Assembly: GCA_024291935.2 (NCBI GenBank)
Contig: CM044319.1
Location: 71,444,001-71,508,000 of the forward strand
Origin: Okapia johnstoni
Taxonomy: Eukaryota; Chordata; Mammalia; Artiodactyla; Giraffidae
Length of the DNA stretch: 64,000 bases
Direction of reading: 5' to 3'
In this document: piece after piece, positions 11,341 to 23,458 of the stretch
Position numbering within the stretch: position 1 is the first letter of the stretch
Layout: each line of letters begins with the position of its first letter
Notes under the pieces: generated by a model
The model's database searches: none
Seen by the model: the letters and a program-made list of their open reading frames with translations, nothing else
What the model was told of the DNA's origin: nothing
Made by a program: the position numbers and the translations under genes

Positions 11341-14300
11341 GAAAATAAGGTTATTTTCTAAACAAGTTTTAAAAACAGACTTTAAAACCATTTGCACTTT
11401 AAGTGGAGACATTATTTTATAAGACTTCATAAACTTCATATACTATTCCACATGAATAGTATCAACCCAAGTTAGAGTTGCATGATATTACAGAAGGAGA
11501 AATTGAAAACAAATCCGGGAAAATGGATGTTTATGTTATCGGAAGGCACAGTAGTCACTTACATAAAAGTTAAATACAATAAAAGAGTGAGTGGAAGAAA
11601 TAGAAAATAACTCTGGTAAATGTTCATGTAGAGTTCTTATTTGATCCCATCAGTTTTCACAGTATTTGTCCTTTAGGGCTCACAAAATGGAAAGGTTTAA
11701 AATTGTCACTGACCACAATAAGGGTTAGTACTTTTTAATCCATAACATCTAGTGTTCAATTTTTTTTTGCAGGCATACTATAAAAGTGATTAGTGTTCTA
11801 ACTCCTCAGAAGTGAGAACTTGTTTATGGTTCTATTTCCATGCATGGCCTGTTATCAACAGATCCCAGAGAATAGCTGAAATAGGGCCAGGGCAGGCTAT
11901 TCAATGCATAGATATACTTTCATATGCTGCAAAGAAAAATTCTGTGACCTCTGCCAAATCCATTGATCACAATCCCAGAAAATGACATCCATTCTGCCAG
12001 ATCGCCCTATAAAATAAAGAATATTATAAATAGCCACTATCTTTGGAATTGTGCAGCACTCTTTCATCTTACTTAAGGATCTGTCTCCATGAGGGTATGG
12101 TTGTGTAATAAATTATAACTTTGTTTTAAGCTCAGTTCTAAATGAATCCACTGTGGTTAAAGGCACAAATCTGGTAAAAATTACTATTGTTTTAAAACAA
12201 TGAAATTGACATGAGCATTGACATGAAAATGTCACTTAATTTAACTTGTAGGCATTTACATAATAAAGAATGCAGTTAAATATGTCCAGCTCCAAAACGG
12301 CCCTTTAGGTTTATTGCACATAAGGAAACATAGTGGATTTGTTACTAAACTCTTACATTATACTATAGTTTTCACCTTTAATAGATGTGCAAGTCAAGTT
12401 TATCTTTACTGAATATTTTCATTTTCATTTGCAAAGTTGAACCACTGTGTATCATCCTTCTTCCTATGATGCATGATAGATCTCATGAGCTTTAGCAAGA
12501 GTATCTACTCATGCAGTGAAATGCTGAAAGGTATACAATTCACTCTGAGCTGTTTATTACCCCCAATATACAGTCAATTATTTTTTGTAATCAAAGAATT
12601 TAAAAACCTCCAACTCCAACACAAATACATGAGGATGGCACATTTCAACCTTGACCAGAACACTGCAAGTTTGCCAATAAACTACACAAAACTCTTCGTC
12701 TGTACATGGCAAGCCCTTTTAAATCACTTGGAAAATAAAAAGCCAGTAGTTGCTATTAGCAAGCTGTTGACATTTCTTTGGGAGCCGTGACTTCTTTTAC
12801 AGTGTTCTGGCTATAATTCTGAACTAACTCAAGCCTATGATCTTCTATATGTCTGCAAGTCTGTTTTCTTTTTTACTTGCTGGGTGACATGTATTACAAT
12901 TAGAGAGTCTTGTTTATCACCTCATGTACGGATCCTTTTGAACAACCGAGTATGATACAGTGAAGAGTATAAAGTTACTGAAAATATATATTTTGAATTG
13001 GCTTTCTAATATTGAAATGTATTTCCATGAAACACTACGGTTAACACAAATGTATATGTTTAAGGACAAATGAATAAGACATTCAAGTACAAATATGCTC
13101 TTAAGATAATTAATTTGTTTTCTCCTATACAAGAAATAAGTATGACTTGGTGCCAAACTTTTAAAAAATAATATTGATATATATTATCAATATATATTTT
13201 CTCAGAGTCAATTCCCTAATAAATACTGTCATTTATACACATTTCCAAAATTGCTTTCCTTCCATCATAACAGGCAAATTCAGTTGTATCACAAATTGTT
13301 TTTGCTGAGAGCTTTCCTTTTTCCCTCTCTTTCTTGTCATCAACTACCACACTATATCTGGCAAAATAATAACTCTTATTAACTACTATGATCCCCTCAT
13401 CCCCTGAAAGTAACATCTTGGAATGCAAGACCTGAGCTGGATCCAGTATTTGAAGAATATGAGCTGAGTGTAGAGAGATAGGATAAGACTTGTTATTGAA
13501 ATACAAGATAAAGAGAAAAATTCAAAACTGACAACATAACCAAGCACACTGCCCACCTGATATGACAGGATAAAAATCAAGTTAGAAAAAGTACCCATCT
13601 ATCCATCCATCTATCCACTTAACAAATTTTCTTCACATCTCCATAGAGAAAAAGGGTCTCTGTTCTCGTTAAACAAATATCAATCATATCAATCAATCAA
13701 GTAGATAAAAAAATAAAGATCAGTAAAGATAAGGGCTATGAATGAAATTAAACATATAACTTTTCAGAGAGTGACTGGTGCAGGACAGGGAATAGGGTGC
13801 TGAGTAGCTTTAGATAGAACTGTCAAGGCCCCTCTGAGGTCACTACTTTTGAACTGAAAATTGAATGAGAAGGAACCAGCTATCAGGAGAGTTATGGGAA
13901 GAAAAACCAGACATTGCCTATCTGCTTTCTTATATTATGTCTCTTCTAAAGTGCACATTTTTCTTATATTAGCATTATTGAAATTGGGGTGTTAAAATTG
14001 CCACTAGCCATATGACAGTTATGACTTTGTAATAACTCTTGCATGTTGTGAACTCACTTGTTATTACTGATGTCATGATGGCACAAGCAAAAAAAAAAAA
14101 AATAAGAACCACTTGAGGAAGACATAATAGAAATTTGTATAAAAAATTTATAGTAGCATCATCTGGTTAGTTAGATTAAAAATTCACCAACATTAACCTT
14201 TAAGAGTGATCGTCAATGGTTTGAGAGAATATCTCAGGAACCAGATTGGACCATTCGATTGCCAGTGCTTTTGATGGCCCAGAAAATGAAAATGAATAGT

Positions 14301-14440
14301 TGAAAAGTGCTATCTATGGGTTATTCCATCAATGGAAAGTCTAAGAATAATTTAACCAACTTATTTTTCTCTTTTTTTAAATCTTTTTATGTATGCACAA
14401 GAGTGACATGCTTAAATTCCTGTCTAAAAATTCTAGTATT
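11341..14440. other. Unique intron sequence
   Basis: No exon or clear repeat. Minor items are an AT-rich perfect hairpin with 9-nt arms at 13171-13193 (ATATTGATA / TATCAATAT around TATAT) and a short TCCA/TCTA run near 13599-13618. The frames at 12473-12790 and 13216-13506 have no recognisable protein content. Confidence 0.5.
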
Positions 14441-14455
14441 AAAAAGGCTCTTTGA

Positions 14456-14567
14456 GAAGGAGGGAATACGTATGTATACCTGTGGCTGACTCATGTTGAT
14501 GTATGGCAGAAAACAATACAATATTGTAAAGCAATTATCTTCCAATAAAAAAACATATATTTATTAT
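14456..14567 (+). mobile_element. L1 LINE 3' end, severely 5'-truncated
   Basis: Matches the ruminant L1 3' terminus (tggctgactcatgttgatg, aatattgtaaagcaattatc) with an A-rich tail. It is flanked by a 15-bp duplication with one mismatch, AAAAAGGCTCTTTGA at 14441-14455 and AAAAAGGATCTTTGA at 14568-14582, which fixes its size at about 112 bp. Confidence 0.88.
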
Positions 14568-14739
14568 AAAAAGGATCTTTGAATATGGAGCATTAGTTCT
14601 CAGCTTACAAAATAACTGTATTTAGTTTAATCATCAATTTTTTTCTATTTAATGATACATAAAATAACCATCCATCTTAAAATTGGTGATGTCTTAAATA
14701 CCGATGTCATTGCTCTTTACAAAACTCTGCTATGTTTGG

Positions 14740-15860
14740 TGAATTAGGCAGATACGATTCTGACATTTTCAGGATTTTCAACCCAGTGTGGAATAGAAAT
14801 AATACAACTGCAAATTAAATCAGCTGGTAATTACAAGTTATGATAATTAGTACAAAGACACCAATAAAAATAACCATGCACAGTGTACAGAGGTGTGTCT
14901 AGTGGAATGGAGTGGATTGGTGAAATCTTCCCTATTATAAATCCTCATAACAATTAAGATTATGAGGAAGCATGCATTATCAGAGAAAGCTTGTCAGATG
15001 ACAGAAATCTAAAACTAAGATTTGAAGGAAGAGTCAGTCATAATAAAGCATAGTAGGAAAGCACTTCAAGGAAAGGAAAGCGTGTATGCAAAGTAAAGTA
15101 TTTGATGTATTCTAGGAATGGAAACATCTTACAGACTGTGAATAGTGAAGAAAAGAAGGGAGATTGGTATGGTAAGGTTGGGGCTAAGTGATTTGCATGG
15201 CAGAGGGAATGTGTAGGGCATTATAAGCAGTATTAAGAGATTTGTATTATACTCTATGTGCAAATGGAAGATATTAAGAGGCAGTGAAATCAACAGAATT
15301 AAGTTTTTAAAAGATCATTATGAATGCCTTGAAGAAATTGGATTTCAGTTGGGCAGTGCAAACCTCAAGAGCCAGAAGTGGGCAACCACAATAGTACAAG
15401 TGAGAACTAAGTGGTTTCAACCAGGATAGTGGTAGTGGATCTTCCTGACCCAGGGATTGAACCCAGGTTTCCTGCACTGTAGGCTGATCCTTTACCGCTG
15501 AGGCACTGGGGAAGCCCCCAGGAGGAAGGTATGGCAACTCACTCCAGTATTCTTGCTTGGAGACTCCCAAGGATAGAGAAACTTGGCAGGCTACAGTCCA
15601 TAGTGTTGCCAAGAATCGGACATGACTGAAGCAACTGAGCACAGCACAACACAGTGGTAGTGGAGATAGAGAGAAATGGATTCCAGATGCAGTTTAGACA
15701 TCACAGGACTTACTGATGGATTCGATGAAGGTTGAGGAGAAACAAGAATGCCTTTTAGGTTTCTAATTTAAGTGCTCAAACGTATGACAACCTGAAATGG
15801 TAAGATTGGTGGATAAAATGGTTGGAAGAACAGAACTAAGTTTCAAGACTTGACCTTTTA
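14740..15860 (-). mobile_element. Ancient L2 LINE fragment, interrupted by a Bov-tA
   Basis: Order and wording resemble the reverse complement of the L2 3' region (gatttgaaggaagagtcagtc, gtgtagggcattataagcag, catcacaggacttactgatgg). Divergence is high and the edges are approximate. The inverted SINE at 15440-15652 was inserted into it later. Confidence 0.5.
15440..15652 (+). mobile_element. Bov-tA SINE with inverted 5' (tRNA) half
   Basis: Bases 15440-15519 carry the tRNA-derived head in minus orientation (ttcctgacccagggattgaa to ctggggaagcccc). Bases 15520-15652 carry the Bov-A part in plus orientation (aggaggaaggtatggcaact to tgactgaagcaactgagc). Together they account for nearly a full element. 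The pair is flanked by a perfect 12-bp duplication, agtggtagtgga, at 15428-15439 and 15653-15664, so it arose as one insertion with internal inversion. Confidence 0.9.
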
Positions 15861-17174
15861 AGATGTTAAGCTGGACTATATGTTAGCCATCCTATGTAAA
15901 TTCTATACATACACATTTGTATTTATGAGTCTGGAGTTCAGACGAAACCTCTGATATAATACCATAAATGTTTTACATATAAATAAGTCACCACAACATC
16001 TGTAGATCTAGCAGAGTAGGAGTCTGTAAAACACACTGAAAATGAAACATCCTGAGATGTTTCATTGAGATACCCAAAAAGAACAGATAACTTGGTGACA
16101 GATGATGGGATATGACATTATCCATTGCATTTGGCAACATGGAGGTCACTGGCATTTTTTAAAAAAATAGATTGGTTGAACGGTGTGTAATGAAATTTGA
16201 ATAAATGTGAGAAAATGGTAACAAAATGGTAACTCAGAAAAAGTTTGGTTGTAAGAGTGGATAGACACGGGAAAATTCAAAGCAAGGTAGCATAAGTTGC
16301 AAACACTGGGCAAGACCTAGAACAATGGGTTTTAATGGGAGTGAGATGAGAAAGTATGCCTTACACTGGCTTGCTGAGCAGCAGAAAACGAAAAGGTTCA
16401 AGTGAAGATAATAGGTGATATGCAGAGGTATACCTTCTCCCGAGCTTCTTGAGCAGAACTGAGGTTTTAAAGTGAGTATTTTTCTAGTTAGCAGAGGTTA
16501 TATTAAGTTTGCCATCTTTGTGGAACCCCACACTAGATTCCTGTGCTTGCACTCCTAATAAAATATTTTGGAAAGACTTGCTCATATTAATTCTCTACAA
16601 TCCAGTGAGGACCATGGGCATCTTGAGGCTATTGGTAGCAGGGTTATAATTTATATCATAGTTGAAGAATGATGCTTTTGAAAAGATGAAATAATATCAG
16701 ATAGTTTCCCAGGGGCTACCATTATAGACAACCGATAATGCTATGAATTTTCACTTGAAATGGTTATATTACATTCATTTGTTAACCAGTAAAATTTAGA
16801 TATTAAAAGACAGAAAAACAGATACATTGAAGAACTATCTTTTGCATATTCTATCGAATATTTCACCAAGAGTGCTAGAAATATATAAAATCAATAAATG
16901 ATTATAGTGATTGCTTACAGATTATGCTTAGATAAGTGAAACAAAGATAACACACCTCATGGTACACAGGGAGGAAAAGAAAAAACAAAACAACATTGTG
17001 GACAAGAGTGAGGGAGGAGAGCAGCAATAAGCTGGTAATATCTCTTTGTTCAAAACTGTATAGCTAAGAGTAACATACGCATAGTAAAAAAGTGAAATAA
17101 CTAATAAATATCACGTTTAATGTAATGGAATTGAAACAGGTGAAGAGAGTTAAAAAGGACAAACCCCCAGTTAT
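15861..17174. other. Unique intron sequence
   Basis: AT-rich, no exon or clear young repeat recognised. Part of it could be further decayed L2. Confidence 0.45.
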
Positions 17175-17306
17175 AAAATCAATGTTATGGTTATATGATA
17201 TAACATCATGGGACTGAAGTTAATAACAGTGTATATCTGGAAAATCAATGTTATGGTTATATGATATAACATCATGGGACTGCAGTTAATAACAGTGTAT
17301 ATCTGG
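17175..17306. repeat. 66-bp tandem duplication, two copies
   Basis: Unit 1 is 17175-17240 and unit 2 is 17241-17306. They differ at one base only (A at 17217, C at 17283), i.e. 65/66 identity. Each unit holds a near-palindrome, GTTATATGATATAAC. No mobile-element hallmarks were seen. Confidence 0.97.
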
Positions 17307-18650
17307 AAGTTTCTGAGAGTAAATCTTAATGTTCTAATCACAAGAACCATATGGTCATAGATGCTATCTAGACATGATTATTACCATTTTGCAATATACA
17401 CAAATATCAAATAATTATGCCTTACAGGTGAAACTAATACAATCTTATGTAGTAATCAATTTAAATGAAAAATTTTAAGAAAATATAGTAAAACAAAAGT
17501 GATTTTAACAAAGACAGAAAAAGAACCAAGACAAGGGACATATCTCCATCCCTCTCCATACATTTCCCTCCATACATATCCAAATTTTTGCATGTATACT
17601 CTTTTTTTTTTCTGACAATAGAAGAGCTTGAAAGTGGTTAAAGAAAATTGTTAAATAATAACCACTCTATGACATAAATAAATTATTGTGAAAATTATTG
17701 TGATCTTCCTTTGATCATATAATCAATGTATCTAAAGTCAAAGGCAATAATAAAGCTTTGAAATTCAAGTGTAGTTGGAGATAATTTGTGATGCACACAC
17801 GGAGAAAATACTAACTAGTAATAGCTAGCAATTGGCAGAAAAATACTCCTTATTTGTAGAAACTCCCTTGATAAAATGGTACTATTATTAATGAGATTTG
17901 ACCAACAAATAAACCTTAAAACGAGTAACTTATTTAAAAAAAAAATTGTCACTTACAATGTCAGAGATGTAAACACTACCAATTTATCTCTGTTCCTATT
18001 ATTTTTGAAGAAAGGAATAAAGTCTCTTGAAGTCAAAATGAGGCTTCTTCTTAAGACAACACAAATAAAAACATGACAATATTATTAATCAAGATTACAA
18101 TATTTTGTTTTATTTTAGCGAGACATATAACCTTTAACAATAAATACAGAAGGGTAAAGTAGGAAGACATTTCCATGTCACATATTTTTTCCTCTTTACC
18201 TCTTGTACTGTTTCAAGTGTAGACTGTAACAAATTTATTTTTAATTGGAGGGACTGATCTTATAATATTCTGCATTTAACCTTAAACTCTACTCCTTGCC
18301 TCATTTAAGTAGGAAGACATAATTGAAAAGCAGCACTAAGGAATTTCAAGTGCTATAGCCAGCAGAAGAGGCAAAGGCCAAACAAAACTGTTATCTGGAG
18401 AGAAAGACACAGAATTGCTGAAGGGAAGCAGTTACCTCAGTGGGCCCCATCCGAACGTCTGTAAGCCACATCAGTGCCAGACTTGACAGGGCCACCATCA
18501 TAGCTGTGTAGTCAGTAGGACACAGACACACATGGACACACACAAATACACACATACATACATTTTTTTTTTCTTTCTCCACGTCCTTATGTATTTTATA
18601 TATATGCATTTTTTTTTCCATTTCCTCACTAAGTATGGCCATAAGCTGCC
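17307..18650. other. Unique intron sequence with small CA run
   Basis: No exon recognised. A CA/GACA-rich run followed by T9 lies at about 18520-18570. The minus-strand frame at 18391-18696 is assembled from this run plus a SINE head and is not a gene. Confidence 0.5.
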
Positions 18651-18655
18651 AGACG

Positions 18656-18853
18656 AGCTTCCCCAGTGGTTCAGAAGGTAAAGAATCCGCCTGCAATGTG
18701 GGAGGCCTGGGTTCGATCCCTGGGTTGGGAAGATCCCCTAGAGAAGGGTATGGCTGCCCACTCCAGTATTCTGGCCCAGAGATCCATGGACTCTATAGTC
18801 CATTGGGTTGCAAAGAGTCACACAGGACTGAGCGACTTTCAATTTCACTTTAA
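18656..18853 (+). mobile_element. Bov-tA SINE with intact B box
   Basis: tRNA head (agcttccccagtggttcag) with a perfect GGTTCGATCCC B box at 18710-18720, followed by a Bov-A part of the subfamily ending gactgagcgactttcaatttcac. Confidence 0.92.
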
Positions 18854-19189
18854 GTTGCTAGACATAACTAGAGAGCACATGTCGGTCATATTAAGTACCT
18901 CTAAAATAGGACCATGTTCAGGCACAGCACATAAATATTAACAGGGAAAAATACCATAGCTTGAATTTAGAATCACTGAAATATAGATAAGGAAATAATT
19001 TAAGCTTCAAGGAACATCAGATTATTTTGCATACAGTAAGTTCTTGTTCCTCTTCCGTGAATGTTCCTAAACAATCCCCCCAATTCAAATATACACCATG
19101 AAATTACTAACTTAATATATCGATTACCAATTATTTTGCCACTGTTTGTTTTATTTTTTCCCTTCAAAGATGAGTCCTCGGAGCATGCT

Positions 19190-19720
19190 TTCAATGATCT
19201 GGTTCCTGTATTCCTCTCCTTTGGCTTTTGTCTTCTTACTGCTTGGCTTCCGTTTATATAGTTTCTGTGTCCTGCCCCTTCAGCCTGATTGTTACACTCT
19301 ATGCAAAATAGGGGACGGTACTAGCATTCAACTGATTGGTTACACCCAGGACCAATCATGGAAGGGGTGTGTTTTTCCAGGTTGTGTGCCATGCTGAGTT
19401 GCTTCAGTCACATCCAACTTTTTGGGACCCCATGGACTGTAGCCCACAGTGCTCCTCTGTCCATGGGATGCTGCAGGCAAGCATATTGGAGTGGTTTGTC
19501 ATTTCCTTCTCCAGGGGATATTCCCGACCCAGGGATGGAACCCAAGTCTCCTGCCTCTCCTGCACTGCCAGTGAATTCTTTACCACTGAACCACCTGGGA
19601 AGGCCCAGGTTACGCCCTATGCAAACAGCGGATGGTACCAGCATTTGCGTGATTAGTTATTCTAGGACCAGAGGTTCTCACTCAGGTCATGGACTTCCCC
19701 TTTTGTGGGCTTTTTTTTTC
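19190..19720 (+). mobile_element. Possible LTR-derived block with tandem CCAAT-type repeats
   Basis: Two imperfect copies, 19291-19353 and 19609-19671, share ctatgcaaa, ggta-c-agcatt, tgatt-gtta and aggacca in the same order. Inverted and direct CCAAT motifs occur (ctgattggttac, gaccaatcatgg). A TATATAG lies nearby at 19255-19261. A Bov-tA at 19384-19604 separates the copies. This looks like the U3 part of an endogenous retroviral LTR, but I cannot name the family and the strand is a guess. Confidence 0.4.
19384..19604 (-). mobile_element. Bov-tA SINE
   Basis: Reverse-orientation element (tgctgagttgcttcagtcac to accactgaaccacctgggaa). A short duplication, ccaggtt, lies at 19377-19383 and 19605-19611. 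Confidence 0.9.
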
Positions 19721-19849
19721 CCCCCTTTTCATGGTTCCATCATCTTGGACTCCTTCACTCCTTTTTCTTTTTTCCCCCTAACCACCTAACAGAATGAACC
19801 TACTTGTTATACAAACTAAAATATATATATTTTTTTAAAAGTGATGCAG

Positions 19850-19983
19850 GGACTTCCCTGGCAGTCCAGTGGTCAAAACTATGCATTTCCAGTGCAGGAG
19901 GCCTGGGTTGGACCCCTGGTGGGATAGTAAGATCTCCCATGCCCTGGGGTGAGGCCAAAAGGTAAAAAGAAAACAAAAGAAAG
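19850..19983 (+). mobile_element. CHR-type (cetacean-hippo-ruminant) tRNA SINE
   Basis: Recognised by gggacttccctggcagtcca, the tRNA body aggaggcctgggttggaccc, and the ending gaggccaaaaggtaaaaag with an A-rich tail. It is bounded by a perfect 13-bp duplication, aaaagtgatgcag, at 19837-19849 and 19984-19996. This family predates the ruminant-specific Bov-tA SINEs. Confidence 0.88.
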
Positions 19984-20230
19984 AAAAGTGATGCAGAGTT
20001 GAGATTGTGGACAAAAACACTTCTCAGTTTGGTTACCAAAGCTGATGAAACCTGTGTAATTAGAATGCCCCTGGCTTGTAGTCTTATTCTCCTTTTTCAT
20101 GTTAGGAACTTCACAAAGTATTAGGGAAACAGCCTAAGTTGAAAAAAAAATGTATTAATACATATAGTAATAGATTATTGGGCATGTAAAATATATAGTT
20201 CTATTTCCAAATATGGCCTCTCCACAGGCA

Positions 20231-20447
20231 AATGGGGCTTTCCAGGTGGCACAATCGTAAAAAAATCTATTTGCGTGCCAATTCAGGAAACATGGTTTCA
20301 ATCCCTGGGTAGGGAACATACCCTGGAGAAGGAAATGGCAACCAGCTCCAGTGTGCTTGCCTGGAAAACTTCCTTGGACAGAGGAGCCTGGTGGTCTAAA
20401 GTTTATCGAGTCGCAAAGAACCAGACATGACTGAGTGACTGAGCATG
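20231..20447 (+). mobile_element. Bov-tA SINE, diverged
   Basis: tRNA head (ggggctttccaggtggcac, tttcaatccctgggtaggg) followed by Bov-A (ggaaatggcaaccagctcc, gagtcgcaaagaaccagac). Several substitutions suggest an older copy. Confidence 0.9.
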
Positions 20448-20727
20448 TCAAGGAAAATGACTTTGTGGAATGTTCTAAGTGAAGAATCAATAGAAGTGGA
20501 TTATACTCTTCTATAGATGGCAAATGAACAATACACAGGTCAATTTATCTAGCACTTTTCAGTCACAATTTATAAACTTGCAACAAACATTTACTAGGCA
20601 CCTATTTCATTGCAAGCGATCTGCCAAATGGCCCAGATTCCCTGTGGTGGTGTGGAAAGAACAAGTAAACTATGCTTTAACGGTGTATTTTTGAGACTTT
20701 AGTGTGAGTCATGCAATACTAGTTGTG

Positions 20728-20850
20728 CTCTTTGGAGGCAGAAAATCTGGAATTCCAATTTCACTTATTCTGAGAGCAAGCTAAGTGACTCAGCAAACAT
20801 TTTGTAATTCTGAACCAAAACTACCTTATCTATAAACATGGATATTGTGG
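20728..20850 (+). mobile_element. Probable MIR SINE fragment
   Basis: ctttggaggcagaaaatctgg followed by agtgactcagcaaac and cttatctataaacatgg mirrors the MIR core order but is strongly diverged. Confidence 0.45.
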
Positions 20851-21406
20851 AAAGTCAAGCTCTGGAATCTGATGACACTGAAATTAGAGCCAAGGTGGAA
20901 GTTGAGCCATGATGGTTTAACTACATATTACTACTTTTATATTTTAAAATGATAATAGTGGACAGAGTTCAAGTGAACATGCTTTTGAATATACTTTCCC
21001 AACAGTGGTTATAAAGCTACACTTATACTTGCTCATCCAGTCCCCCACAGAAACAAATGACACAAATGTAGAATTTTACTAGTATGTATGTTATTGTAAT
21101 ATACATTAGGTTTTAGGTATAGTGCTTATTTTTCATTATTTATTTTGTAGTACAACTTAGAGAATGCATCAAGTGAGAAAAATATACTGTATTGGAGTGG
21201 CTTATGTACCCCATACCTTAAGCAATTACCTTCTTATATGACAAAATTATTTTTATTAATAATCATATGGTAATAATTATGTTCTTGATTTTTAGTTGGT
21301 TTAAAATAATATGTTTAAAAATAAAATTTAACTTGTAAGATATTCAAAATCAGTAAAAAATATTTCATGTGTGAACTAAACTTTGCTAGTTACTAAACAA
21401 AATATC

Positions 21407-21624
21407 AGACTTCCCAGGTGGCACAGTGATAAAGAATCCACCTGCCGATGCAAGAGAAGCAGGTTCAATCCTTGGGTCGGGAAGATCCCCTGGAGTAGGA
21501 AATGGCAACCCACTCTAATATTCTTGCCTGGAAAATCCCATGGACAGAGGACCTTAGTGGGCTACTGTCCATGGAATTCATGCAGAGTCACACATGACTG
21601 AGCACACACACACACACACACACA
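21407..21624 (+). mobile_element. Bov-tA SINE with (CA)n tail
   Basis: Head (acttcccaggtggcacagtg) and Bov-A part (ggaaatggcaacccactc, cacacatgactgagcacac). The 3' tail passes into a CA repeat at 21602-21624, the usual way microsatellites arise at SINE ends. Confidence 0.92.
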
Positions 21625-21652
21625 ATACTAATCTTGTAGTTTGCAATGTTTT

Positions 21653-21777
21653 CAGTTCAGTTCAGTGGCTCAGTCGTGTCTGACTCTGCTACCCCATGGA
21701 CTGCAGCACGCCAGGCCTCTCTGTCCATTACCAACTCCCGGAGTTTACTCAAACTCATGCCCATGAGTTTCACTCAT
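21653..21777 (-). mobile_element. BovB LINE 3' end fragment
   Basis: Reverse-orientation BovB terminus (cagttcagttcagtggctc to caactcccggagtttactc), severely 5'-truncated. Likely duplication tgcaatgtttt (21642-21652) and tgcaatatttt (21778-21788), one mismatch. Confidence 0.88.
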
Positions 21778-21831
21778 GCAATATTTTACTATGTTAAAAT
21801 TTAATACGAAGGGCCTGAATCAATCACATAT

Positions 21832-21971
21832 AATGTGTGTATGTGTGTGTGTGTGTGTGTCTGTGTCTGTGTAGTCACTAAGTCATTCTGATTCTTTTGC
21901 AACCCCATGGAATGTAGCCCACCAGGCTCCTCTGTCCATGGGATTTCCCAGGCAGGGATACTGGAGTGGGA
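21832..21971 (-). mobile_element. Bov-tA fragment adjoining a (TG)n run
   Basis: A TG/TCTG run (21832-21871) leads into the Bov-A part in minus orientation (agtcactaagtcattctgat to ggcagggatactggagtggg). The match stops at about 21971, so the rest of the element, including the tRNA head, is missing. Confidence 0.85.
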
Positions 21972-21999
21972 CTAACCACTAATATATATTTCCTCCTCC

Positions 22000-23222
22000 A
22001 GTCATATATAATAATAGACTTGAAATAACTCAAGTTCTATTGCTTCACCTTTTTATTCATGTACCATTGCTATTGTTGTTAAATTTGAAACTAGAGATAT
22101 AAGTAATACACACACATGTATAGAGATTAAACACAGGGATATGTAATGACAGATGGCTTGGTCACATGAACTGTACAGAACAATTTTTAAATATTTTGAA
22201 CAAACTTATTCTCCAAACTATAGTGTGTAGCTGAGTCCTATATGAACAGAGTCAAGTGTGGAATCAGAATTTTTTCAAATTAACTTTCATGTAAACCAAT
22301 ATTTATGAAAGGATACAGAAGTAAAATGTGCTGATTTGAAGTTTTCACATATATTTTAAAACTCAAAGGTAATCAGGTAATCACAGCATTTTTTTTTTAG
22401 AATTTAGATTGATAAATAAATATATATATTTAAGTATATTTAAGTATATTTATATAAGGTATAGATAATATATGTTATATATTTATATAAGCTATATAAT
22501 AAATATAATACATTTATATATTTATATAAATATATATTTACTAAGGTATATTTTTATAAGTAACAGTTTAAAATTCATGGTCTGTAGTAATAATTTAAAA
22601 TATTGACTTTATTGTTTCACATTTTCAACAATGTACTGCTTATGCTTGTACCCAAGTTGGAGCATTCTCACAAGTCCATCCTTGGTATGCCACTGCTCTA
22701 GTGTCAGAATTTTCAGTATATAAGCTCTTTTCTTTCTTATATAGCCTCAAAATTAGTTAGAGTAGCATTAGCTGTCATAATTGATGTCACTGATGTCATA
22801 AGAAGACCCAAAATTCATAATGGGCCAAATATATAGAGTTAGAAATTTCTTGCTCATGGAAATCTAAATATTTACATACTGCTTACATCAGGGGTCTGTC
22901 AGGGATATTCCTGACTGGTGGGCAAAGATTTCTGACAGCAAATAGGGGATTCTATTTCACATAGTCATCTGGAATTCAGGCAGTTTAATTCCAGGTACTA
23001 TGAACGGTATTTTACAGACATTAACACCTTTCATCTCAGTAACTTATTTAATCCATGTTCTTTCATAAAAATCATTTTTCTAATGGTTCATGGATACTGC
23101 CTAAAGACTTGGAAAACAGAAAACTATGATTACACAGCTGCTACTTCAAGTCCTTCACATGCCACTAAAATCTATCCAACCTCTAAAACTAAGAACTAGG
23201 AAAAAAAATTGACTTTAGTGTT
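22000..23222. other. Unique intron sequence with TA-rich block
   Basis: A TATTTA/ATATAA low-complexity block occupies about 22417-22560. Otherwise no repeat or exon was recognised. Confidence 0.5.
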
Positions 23223-23234
23223 TATATCATCCCT

Positions 23235-23458
23235 CTGTTCATGCATGCTAAGTCACTTCAGTCATACCTGACTCTTTGCGACGCTATGGAGTCTAGCCTG
23301 CCAGAATCCTCTGCCCATGGGATTTCCAGGCAAGAATACTGGAGCGAGTTGCCAGGCCTTCCTCCAGGGGCTCTTCCTGACCCAGGGATCAAACCTGAGC
23401 CTCATGTCTCCTGTATTGTCAGGCAGGTTCTTAGTCACTAGCACCACCTGGGAAGTCC
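23235..23458 (-). mobile_element. Bov-tA SINE
   Basis: Reverse-orientation element (gcatgctaagtcacttcagtc to gcaccacctgggaagtcc). 12-bp duplication with one mismatch: tatatcatccct at 23223-23234 and tatatcattcct at 23459-23470. Confidence 0.92.

Noticed and set aside
12473..12790. 105-codon frame on the plus strand
   Set aside because: No recognisable domain, no splice or promoter context; consistent with chance in AT-rich DNA.
18391..18696. 101-codon minus-strand frame with Cys/Val-rich stretch
   Set aside because: The Cys/Val stretch is the CA microsatellite and the start is in a SINE head.
18656..18853. tRNA-like B boxes as possible tRNA genes
   Set aside because: They belong to Bov-tA SINE heads that cannot fold a full cloverleaf and are followed by Bov-A sequence.
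19358..19789. 143-codon open frame on the plus strand
   Set aside because: It is mostly a minus-orientation Bov-tA SINE read through; the motifs are the usual SINE translation artefact and repeat across other copies in the window.
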